From an uncultured Lachnospiraceae bacterium (GTDB lineage Bacteria > Bacillota > Clostridia > Lachnospirales > Lachnospiraceae): a stretch of 10,318 nucleotides of DNA. The stretch is from NCBI GenBank assembly GCA_945485625.1, contig CALYSH010000029.1, positions 1 through 10,318 of the forward strand. Reading direction: 5' to 3'. Position numbers and translations under genes: made by a program. Shown here piece by piece: positions 1 to 5,301 of the stretch (the stretch's first letter is position 1; every line of letters starts with the position of its first letter). The notes under the pieces are model-generated. The model made no database searches, was not told the DNA's origin, and saw nothing but the letters and a program-made list of their open reading frames with translations.

Positions 1-49
1 TGTGCTGAAGTAAAAAAAGTGTAAAAACAATGTTTTTTCTAAAAATTCC

Positions 50-78
50 TTGCAGAGCGTAAAAAAAAGAAATATAAT
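50..78 (+). promoter_or_regulatory. Sigma-A promoter of the BlaI-type repressor gene
   Basis: TTGCAG (50-55) and TATAAT (73-78) are separated by exactly 17 bases, a near-consensus housekeeping promoter. Transcription should start near 85. Between the -10 box and the ribosome binding site an imperfect inverted repeat (GTTGCAT near 82-88, ATGCAC near 102-107) lies where a repressor would block transcription, so autoregulation is possible. It does not match the usual TACA/TGTA BlaI operator. Confidence 0.75.
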
Positions 79-123
79 GGTGTTGCATAAAAGACAAAGC
101 AATGCACGACGGGGAGAAAAATT

Positions 124-516
124 ATGAGTGTAAAGAAGACAGAGAAAGACATCAGTGGATGTGAAAAGATGATTATGAAGGTTGTATGGGATGCCGATCG
201 TGATCTTTCCACTTCTGAGGTGATTGACGCATTAAAGGTGCGTTATGGAAAAAACTATGCGAGAACTACTGTTGTTACTTTTATCCAGAGACTGATTGAA
301 AAAGGATATGTAACAACCCATCGAAAGGGAAAGATGGCATACGTCCATGCTTCCAAGAACGAGGCACGCTACATTGAGAAGTTTTTGAAGAACGTGGATG
401 AGTTCTGGTTTCAGGGGAAAACAGATCATTTGTTCGCTGCTTTGTGTAAGGCAACCAAGCCCTCCAAAGAGGAACTTAGTGAGATGAAAAAGATTATTGA
501 AGAGTTAGAAAAATAA
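124..516 (+). CDS. BlaI/MecI/CopY-family winged-helix repressor, without a sensor partner
   Basis: A 130-residue protein matching the BlaI/MecI/CopY (penicillinase repressor) family in length and layout. Residues about 10-75 form the winged helix: an early helix (SGCEKMIMKVVW), a helix carrying TSEVIDAL, a recognition region with RTTVVTFIQRLIEKGYV, and a wing with RKGKMAYV. The C-terminal half is helical and probably dimerises. Known members bind DNA as dimers and are inactivated by a BlaR1-type membrane protease (M56) usually encoded next door. No such gene is here: a terminator follows directly and the next gene is convergent. Its signal and targets are therefore unknown. The start is supported by GGGGAG at 111-116, seven bases upstream of the ATG, and by a strong promoter. 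Family assignment is firm; any link to beta-lactam or metal resistance is not supported. Confidence 0.9.
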   Translation: MSVKKTEKDISGCEKMIMKVVWDADRDLSTSEVIDALKVRYGKNYARTTVVTFIQRLIEKGYVTTHRKGKMAYVHASKNEARYIEKFLKNVDEFWFQGKTDHLFAALCKATKPSKEELSEMKKIIEELEK

Positions 517-540
517 TCGTATCCTGAAAATGACAAACGA

Positions 541-600
541 AAAGCTATGAATCTGATATGCCCCAGGGCTTGGGAACATATTCTGATTCATAGCTTTTTT
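541..600. terminator. Composite hairpin terminator between convergent genes
   Basis: AAAGCTATGAATC (541-553) pairs perfectly with GATTCATAGCTTT (585-597), and the 3' side runs into a T-tract (595-600). The interior also pairs, with ATATG against CATAT and then CCCA against TGGG around a GGGCT loop, giving an almost continuous hairpin of about 57 bases. It is a good intrinsic terminator for the plus-strand repressor gene. On the minus strand the T-tract is only TTTT followed by CG, so it is probably weaker for the XRE gene. Confidence 0.85.
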
Positions 601-604
601 GTTA

Positions 605-952
605 CTATTCATTTTCTTCCTTTGACATAAGATATCGAATGTATTCCCGAATGACAGGAATCATGTTATGAGGGCAGGAAGCCAACAGCATCAGGGTGTC
701 CTCGAATTCTTCGCCCCTTTTGGAATGATTAAACAGAAGTGTCCAGGGCTCGACTTCAAAATGATTTGCAATTGCAATCAGCTTGTCCATGGAGGGAAAA
801 CTGGAGCCGCTAAGAATTTTCTGGATATAGCTTTCATTTGCATCAATACAGGTGCTGAGATAGCGCATAGAAGGTGTTTTGCTATCCTTATCATCAATTA
901 AATGATTGATGTTCTGCGCAAGAATGTCATGTAATTCTTTGGAATCCGTCAT
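605..952 (-). CDS. Small XRE-type helix-turn-helix transcriptional regulator
   Basis: A 115-residue protein if started at the ATG at 952-950, which has AGAGGA (966-961 on the minus strand) eight bases upstream. An in-frame GTG at 976 would add eight residues (MTKKRKTK) but lacks a ribosome binding site. Residues about 8-68 form a Cro/C1 (XRE) DNA-binding domain: MRYLSTCIDANESYIQKIL gives the helix-turn-helix and FPSMDKLIAIANHFEVEPWTLLF the typical following helices. The remaining 45 residues (to SKEENE) look helical and may mediate oligomerisation; I recognise no ligand domain. It is transcribed away from the hydratase operon across a 252-base control region, so it is a natural candidate regulator of that operon or of itself. 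That link is inference from position only. Confidence 0.85.
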   Translation of the reverse strand: MTDSKELHDILAQNINHLIDDKDSKTPSMRYLSTCIDANESYIQKILSGSSFPSMDKLIAIANHFEVEPWTLLFNHSKRGEEFEDTLMLLASCPHNMIPVIREYIRYLMSKEENE

Positions 953-960
953 TTTTGTTT

Positions 961-966
961 TCCTCT
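961..966 (-). promoter_or_regulatory. Ribosome binding site fixing the start of the XRE regulator
   Basis: On the minus strand AGAGGA lies eight bases before ATG 952. No comparable site precedes the in-frame GTG at 976, so the shorter protein is preferred. Confidence 0.6.
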
Positions 967-1005
967 TCTTTGTCACATTAGAAATGGTAACTATTTCCTA
1001 TGTCC

Positions 1006-1011
1006 ATTATA
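1006..1011 (-). promoter_or_regulatory. Possible -10 box for the XRE regulator
   Basis: Perfect TATAAT on the minus strand, 54 bases before the ATG at 952. The hexamer 17 bases upstream (GCATGT) is a poor -35 box, and the better-looking TTGCGG (1029-1024) is only 12 bases away. The promoter would therefore be weak or need an activator. Confidence 0.4.
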
Positions 1012-1063
1012 AAGTTTTTGATTCCGCAACATGCGCATACAATGCTATATATCATTTCTGAAA

Positions 1064-1078
1064 AAGCATTAAACGCTT
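1064..1078. promoter_or_regulatory. Imperfect palindrome, candidate operator of the hydratase operon
   Basis: AAGCATTAAACGCTT is a 15-base palindrome centred on 1071 in which 12 of 14 positions match (AAGC/GCTT arms plus TT/AA inside). It ends 23 bases before the -35 box of the hydratase promoter, an activator-like position, and sits in the control region shared with the divergent XRE gene. Confidence 0.4.
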
Positions 1079-1101
1079 CAAATAGAGGGGAATGTTCACT
1101 C

Positions 1102-1130
1102 TTGCAATCCATCGTTCTTTTTATTATAAT
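1102..1130 (+). promoter_or_regulatory. Sigma-A promoter of the hydratase-SseB operon
   Basis: TTGCAA (1102-1107) and a perfect TATAAT (1125-1130) are separated by 17 bases. Transcription should begin near 1137, giving a leader of about 68 bases that carries tandem TGATAC repeats just before the ribosome binding site. Confidence 0.8.
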
Positions 1131-1165
1131 GTAATGTAATATTTTGTATTAAATCATGTACGAAA

Positions 1166-1185
1166 TGATACTGATACTGATATAC
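1166..1185 (+). repeat. Tandem TGATAC repeats in the hydratase leader
   Basis: TGATAC occurs at 1166-1171 and 1172-1177, followed by the variant TGATATAC at 1178-1185, directly before the ribosome binding site. This may be chance in AT-rich DNA or a small regulatory site in the leader. Confidence 0.45.
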
Positions 1186-1189
1186 AGTG

Positions 1190-1197
1190 AAAGGAGA
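1190..1197 (+). promoter_or_regulatory. Ribosome binding site fixing the hydratase start at 1205
   Basis: AAAGGAGA ends seven bases before ATG 1205. An in-frame GTG at 1187 overlaps this site and has no ribosome binding site of its own, so the protein should begin MIELLQGG. Confidence 0.85.
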
Positions 1198-1204
1198 TAT
1201 ATTC

Positions 1205-3550
1205 ATGATAGAATTACTTCAGGGCGGCATGTATCTGGTAAACGGCACGGAAATCGTACCGGAGGACGGAGAAGCCAAAGCAGCAATTCTTGCTAAAACA
1301 GGAAAAGATGTGACCAGGGAGGAGGCGGCAAAGAATACCATCGCGTACGGTATTCTGGCAAGTCACAATACCTCCGGAAATATGGATAAATTGAAGATTC
1401 GTTTTGATAAGCTGACCAGCCATGATATCACCTTTGTGGGAATTATCCAGACGGCAAGAGCTTCAGGACTTCAGAAATTCCCTATGCCTTATGTTTTGAC
1501 CAACTGTCACAATTCTCTTTGTGCGGTTGGCGGTACCATCAACGAGGATGATCACATGTTTGGTCTGTCCTGTGCGAAGAAGTACGGCGGAGTATATGTT
1601 CCCCCTCATCAGGCAGTTATTCATCAGTTTGCCAGAGAAATGCTTGCAGGTGCCGGAAAGATGATTCTGGGTTCCGACTCCCATACCCGGTATGGCGCAC
1701 TTGGTACCATGGCCATGGGTGAGGGCGGACCGGAGCTGGTAAAGCAGCTGTTAAATCAGACCTATGATATCAACATGCCCGGCGTAATCGGCGTTTATTT
1801 AAAGGGGGCTCCCGTAAAGGGGGTAGGTCCTCAGGATGTGGCTCTTGCCATTATCGGAGCAGTGTTTCAGAATGGCTTCGTAAAGAATAAGGTAATGGAG
1901 TTTGTTGGTCCCGGCGTAGAAAGCTTAAGTGCCGATTTCCGTATCGGTATTGATGTTATGACTACCGAGACCACCTGCCTGTCCTCCATCTGGAAGACGG
2001 ATCATGAGATTGAAGAGTTCTATGAAATCCATGGACGTAAGGAAGAGTACGCAGAATTGAATCCCGGTCAGGTGGCATATTATGATGGCATGATTGTAGT
2101 GGATCTGGATAAGGTGCGCCCTATGATTGCGATGCCCTTCCATCCCAGCAATACCTACACGATTGAAGAGTTAAACGCAAACCTGATGGATATTCTGGAT
2201 GAAACCGAGAAGCGTGCGCTGGTGAGCCTGGATGGTGCAGTTGATTTCAGCTTAAAGAACAAAGTGAAGAACGGTAAGCTCATGGTTGACCAGGGAATTA
2301 TTGCCGGATGTGCAGGCGGTGGTTTCGAAAACATCTGCGCGGCAGCAGATATTCTGAAGGGTCAGTACATCGGTTCCGACGGATTTACCTTAAGCGTATA
2401 TCCTGCATCCATGCCGGTCTATATGGAACTGATTAAGAACGGATGCGCAGCTACGATTCTGGAGACCGGTGCGGTAATGAAGACTGCATTCTGCGGCCCC
2501 TGCTTCGGTGCCGGAGATACACCTGCGAACAATGCGTTCAGTATCAGACATTCTACCAGAAACTTCCCGAACCGTGAGGGAAGCAAGCTGCAGAACGGTC
2601 AGATTTCCTCTGTTGCCCTTATGGATGCCCGTTCCATCGCGGCAACCGCAGCCAATAAGGGTATCCTTACTCCTGCAACCGATTTTGACGGTGAGATCGG
2701 CAAGTATAAGTACCATTTTGATGCTAATATTTATGCAAACCGTGTGTTTGATTCCAAGGGTGTAGCAGATCCCGATACAGAGATTCAGTTTGGTCCCAAC
2801 ATTAAGGACTGGCCGGCAATGGGAGCATTGCCGGAAAATCTGGTGCTCCGTGTAGTAAGCGAAATCCACGATCCGGTTACTACGACCGATGAGCTGATTC
2901 CTTCCGGTGAGACTTCCTCTTATCGTTCCAATCCTCTGGGACTGGCAGAGTTTACCTTAAGCCGAAAGGATCCCGAGTATGTGGGCCGTGCCAAGGCAAT
3001 CCAGGCTGCCCAGACAGCTCTGATGAACGGAAAGTGCCCAGGAGAGAGCTGCCCCGAACTGGAATTAAAGCGTGTGTTCGATGCGATTTCCCGGAGCTTC
3101 CCGGAATTCCCGGAGGTAGTTGCCGCATCTTACAGCACAGGAGATGATGCACTGAAAGCCCGTTCTTTGGGCTTTGGCTCCACCATCTTTGCCGTGAAGC
3201 CCGGTGACGGTTCTGCCCGTGAGCAGGCTGCAAGCTGCCAGAAGGTACTTGGCGGTTGGGCAAATATTGCCAATGAATATGCAACCAAGCGTTATCGTTC
3301 CAATCTGATTAACTGGGGTATGCTTCCTTTCCTGATTGAGGAGGGCCAGCTTCCTTTTAAGAACCTGGATTATTTATTCATTCCCAATATCAGAAAAGCT
3401 GTGGAGGAGAAGGCAGATACCATTCAGGCTTACAAGGTTGATGTGGAAAAGAAGGAGCTTTTGGGATTTACCCTTCGTCTTGGCGAACTGACGGATGAGG
3501 AGCGTCAGATTATTCTGAAGGGTTGTCTGATCAATTACAACAGAGTATAG
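1205..3550 (+). CDS. Aconitase-superfamily hydratase (YbhJ-like), [4Fe-4S] enzyme
   Basis: A 781-residue cytoplasmic protein with the full aconitase fold. The substrate is unknown; family chemistry is stereospecific dehydration/rehydration of a hydroxy acid at a [4Fe-4S] cluster. Visible cluster ligands are C369 (AGCAGGG) and the CxxC pair C430/C433 (FCGPCFG), with spacing like mitochondrial aconitase. Other conserved elements are GSDSHT (D158, H160), H102 in NCHN, an IHQ motif near 136-138, RNFPNREG (paired arginines) and, in the C-terminal swivel domain, GSARE (669-673) with LGG. By hand alignment to mitochondrial aconitase two active-site neighbours differ: the aspartate before the active-site histidine is C101, and the second serine of GSSRE is A671. 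It resembles the poorly characterised E. coli YbhJ group more than classical AcnA/AcnB or LeuC/HacA. The gene heads an operon; the SseB-like start lies nine bases beyond its stop. Family is firm, substrate open. Confidence 0.88.
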   Translation: MIELLQGGMYLVNGTEIVPEDGEAKAAILAKTGKDVTREEAAKNTIAYGILASHNTSGNMDKLKIRFDKLTSHDITFVGIIQTARASGLQKFPMPYVLTNCHNSLCAVGGTINEDDHMFGLSCAKKYGGVYVPPHQAVIHQFAREMLAGAGKMILGSDSHTRYGALGTMAMGEGGPELVKQLLNQTYDINMPGVIGVYLKGAPVKGVGPQDVALAIIGAVFQNGFVKNKVMEFVGPGVESLSADFRIGIDVMTTETTCLSSIWKTDHEIEEFYEIHGRKEEYAELNPGQVAYYDGMIVVDLDKVRPMIAMPFHPSNTYTIEELNANLMDILDETEKRALVSLDGAVDFSLKNKVKNGKLMVDQGIIAGCAGGGFENICAAADILKGQYIGSDGFTLSVYPASMPVYMELIKNGCAATILETGAVMKTAFCGPCFGAGDTPANNAFSIRHSTRNFPNREGSKLQNGQISSVALMDARSIAATAANKGILTPATDFDGEIGKYKYHFDANIYANRVFDSKGVADPDTEIQFGPNIKDWPAMGALPENLVLRVVSEIHDPVTTTDELIPSGETSSYRSNPLGLAEFTLSRKDPEYVGRAKAIQAAQTALMNGKCPGESCPELELKRVFDAISRSFPEFPEVVAASYSTGDDALKARSLGFGSTIFAVKPGDGSAREQAASCQKVLGGWANIANEYATKRYRSNLINWGMLPFLIEEGQLPFKNLDYLFIPNIRKAVEEKADTIQAYKVDVEKKELLGFTLRLGELTDEERQIILKGCLINYNRV

Positions 3551-3559
3551 GAGGATTTT

Positions 3560-4051
3560 ATGTTATTTAACAAACCGGTTTCAAATCCTATGTTAGCCGG
3601 CGCCATAGAGCTTATGGTGACGGAACCAACTCCGGAGCATAAACGGACTTTTTTGGAGGAAATCCTGAAATCAGAGCTGCTTTGTCCTGCATTTATAAAT
3701 CCTCCTCCGGAAATTGACGAAAGTGGCATCCCCAGACTCGGGGATAATACAAAGGTTCAGATTCCAACCCTGTATACACCGGAGGGAGTACAGTATTTTC
3801 TGGCGTTTACGGACAAGGAAGAACTGTATAAATGGAAATCAGAGGAGGAATGCCCGTATACCTATGCATGTTCTTTTGATGATTTTGTTATGCTTCTTCG
3901 ACACAGAGAACCGGACGGAACTCCCGGTCCTGCCCAGGGTGTGGTAATCAATCCCTGCGGATGCAATTATGTGCTGGATAAGGACAAGGTGGCAAACATT
4001 TTGGTGACCCGTGAATTGTCCATAATGGAAAGAGAAGAAAAAAACAACTAA
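3560..4051 (+). CDS. SseB-family protein
   Basis: A 163-residue soluble protein resembling the SseB N-terminal domain (named for enhanced serine sensitivity in E. coli; molecular function not established). Supporting features are an N-terminal helical segment (AGAIELMVTEPTPEHKRTFLEEIL) and a strand/loop core including IPTLYTPEGVQYFLAFTDKEEL. The latter matches the family pattern of a value compared with a displayed 'lives or dies' strand followed by FTD. The family's closing motif is also present (GVVINPCGCNYVLDKD, usually NPFG.N.VL). The second SseB domain of longer family members is absent. Start: AGGAGG (3549-3554) overlaps the hydratase stop and is five bases before the ATG, so the gene is co-transcribed and probably translationally coupled. 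What it contributes next to an aconitase-like enzyme is unknown. Confidence 0.8.
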   Translation: MLFNKPVSNPMLAGAIELMVTEPTPEHKRTFLEEILKSELLCPAFINPPPEIDESGIPRLGDNTKVQIPTLYTPEGVQYFLAFTDKEELYKWKSEEECPYTYACSFDDFVMLLRHREPDGTPGPAQGVVINPCGCNYVLDKDKVANILVTRELSIMEREEKNN

Positions 4052-4075
4052 AGATTTCCTTCATTTTGTCGATAT
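4049..4075 (+). promoter_or_regulatory. Sigma-28 (SigD/FliA)-like promoter of the calcium-loop protein gene
   Basis: TAAA (4049-4052), exactly 15 bases, then GTCGATAT (4068-4075). The sigma-28 consensus is TAAA-N15-GCCGATAA, so the -35 box and spacing are perfect and six of eight -10 bases match. The -35 box overlaps the stop codon of the SseB-like gene. Transcription should start near 4083, leaving a leader of about 156 bases. No competing sigma-A promoter is obvious before 4239. Confidence 0.6.
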
Positions 4076-4134
4076 ATTCCGTACAGGGGAAGCGTTAGGC
4101 CGACGATTCACCTGAATAGATAATCTGACACCAG

Positions 4135-4184
4135 GGATGGTATATGTGTGTGCAGGGATGCACGCCGATGCCATCCTTTCTTTT
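4135..4184 (+). terminator. Hairpin with T-tract: operon terminator or leader attenuator
   Basis: GGATGGTAT (4135-4143) pairs with ATGCCATCC (4168-4176) with one G-U pair. The apex continues with GTGC/GCAC (4150-4153/4160-4163) around AGGGAT, and TTTCTTTT follows (4177-4184). It is well placed to terminate the hydratase-SseB operon. Because the sigma-28-like start site lies upstream, transcripts of the next gene must also cross it, so it could act as an attenuator. An in-frame ATG at 4137 lies inside this hairpin, an argument against that start. Confidence 0.7.
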
Positions 4185-4223
4185 ACCCTGAAACAGGAGG
4201 TGCGGGGAAGGAGAGGTCAGAAG

Positions 4224-4230
4224 AAGGAGA
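4224..4230 (+). promoter_or_regulatory. Ribosome binding site supporting a TTG start at 4239
   Basis: AAGGAGA lies eight bases before TTG 4239. The upstream in-frame ATG at 4137 has only GACACCAGGG-type sequence before it and would give a poorly protein-like N-terminus. Confidence 0.65.
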
Positions 4231-4238
4231 AGAAAGTA

Positions 4239-5282
4239 TTGAAAATTGATTCCAGTGTAGTAGGAATGGAATCCGTAAGGACCTACCGGGCAAGCAGAAC
4301 TTCTGCTGTTGGCTTTGGTATTATGCAGTATCCGCAGGATGCGGAAAAAAAGGAAATAAGCGGAAAATCCGGGGAGAAGAATTCCCGGGAATCATTTTCC
4401 CTGGGAGAATGGAAAAATCGATTCGGTGTCACCGGACAGAGATGGGTGAGCTGGAATTCCCGGAGAACCTACACGGAGGATGAAATCCGCCAGTCAGCAA
4501 TTCACTATATTTTTACCTTATTATTCGGGAACAGGCGGGAGAGGATAATGCAGGACAGAAGCCTCACCAGACTGGATCAAATTCCACAGAATAATGGTGG
4601 GGAGCTTTATCTGGAGATGAGGGAGGAGGAGCAGGAAAGTGTTTCTTTTCAAGCGAAGGGAACGGTGAAAACATCGGACGGAAAAAGCATCAGCTTTGGA
4701 ATAGATGTAGCCATGAGCCAAAGCTTTCAGAGAGTATTCTACGGAAAGGCTTCTGTTGAAAATAATATGGCTGCGGCAGTTGCAATGTGTGACCCTTTGG
4801 TGATAAACTTAAATCAGAATGTGGCCGATTTCGACGATATGCATTTCTATTTTGATTTGGATTGTGATGGCGAAGAGGAAAAGCTTTCCGGGCTGGCTTC
4901 GGGCAGCGGTTTTTTGGCACTTGATAAAAATAATGACGGTTGTATCAATGACGGAAACGAACTGTTTGGTGCAAAAAGCGGGGATGGCTTTGCAGACCTG
5001 AGTGCATATGATGAGGACCAAAACGGATGGATCGATGAAAATGACCATATCTGGTCCAAGTTGAAAATCTGGTGTATCAACGGGAACGGCGAGCCGGAGC
5101 TCTATGGCCTGACAGAAAAAGGGGTAGGAGCCATCTGCCTTGCAAATCTTGGAACGGACATGACTTTGCGGGGGCAGTCCGGTCAGGTGCAGGGTGCCAT
5201 CCGGAAAACCGGTGTATTCCTGTATGAGAACGGTACAGCCGGGACAATCCAGCATTTGGATATAGCGAAATACAATATGTAA
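4239..5282 (+). CDS. Protein with EF-hand/dockerin-like calcium-binding loops, no signal peptide
   Basis: A 347-residue protein starting MKIDSSVVGMESVRTYRASR from a TTG codon. The N-terminal 70 residues are serine/arginine-rich and polar, with no signal peptide or membrane helix. The middle (about 90-200) has no recognised domain. Residues 205-275 carry three calcium-loop motifs: DLDCDGEEE (206-213), DKNNDGCINDGNELFG (229-244) and DEDQNGWIDEND (258-269), followed by a KLKIW strand. This arrangement is seen in VCBS/RTX-associated calcium modules of large secreted proteins, where it reads roughly FDLDGDG...LALDxNxDGxIxDGxELFG...DxNxDGxID. Function is unknown. The sigma-28-like promoter suggests expression with motility genes, and missing Sec signals with extracellular-type calcium loops suggest non-Sec export or a cytosolic calcium sensor. 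The next gene follows after 19 bases, suggesting co-transcription. Confident as a gene, moderate on calcium binding. Confidence 0.75.
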   Translation: MKIDSSVVGMESVRTYRASRTSAVGFGIMQYPQDAEKKEISGKSGEKNSRESFSLGEWKNRFGVTGQRWVSWNSRRTYTEDEIRQSAIHYIFTLLFGNRRERIMQDRSLTRLDQIPQNNGGELYLEMREEEQESVSFQAKGTVKTSDGKSISFGIDVAMSQSFQRVFYGKASVENNMAAAVAMCDPLVINLNQNVADFDDMHFYFDLDCDGEEEKLSGLASGSGFLALDKNNDGCINDGNELFGAKSGDGFADLSAYDEDQNGWIDENDHIWSKLKIWCINGNGEPELYGLTEKGVGAICLANLGTDMTLRGQSGQVQGAIRKTGVFLYENGTAGTIQHLDIAKYNM

Positions 5283-5301
5283 GAAACGGAAATGATGTAA
5301 G

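Noticed and set aside
23..38. AAAAAC-AAT-GTTTTT inverted repeat as terminator of an upstream gene
   Set aside because: The stem is almost all A-T with a three-base loop and would be unstable; likely chance in AT-rich DNA.
1187..1204. GTG at 1187 as hydratase start, adding MKGDIF
   Set aside because: It overlaps the AAAGGAGA ribosome binding site of ATG 1205 and has none of its own.
2390..2869. 159-codon open frame on the minus strand inside the hydratase gene
   Set aside because: Shadow of conserved aconitase coding sequence; no independent support.
4137..4238. ATG at 4137 as start of the calcium-loop protein, adding 34 residues
   Set aside because: It lies inside a terminator-like hairpin, lacks a ribosome binding site, and the extra residues look like translated leader. 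TTG 4239 has AAGGAGA at good spacing.
4083..4238. Known GEMM-type c-di-GMP riboswitch in the leader
   Set aside because: I looked for the conserved GEMM-I elements (such as the GGCAAACC and ACGCAAAGC-like segments) and did not see them; only an unexplained leader with a hairpin is supported.
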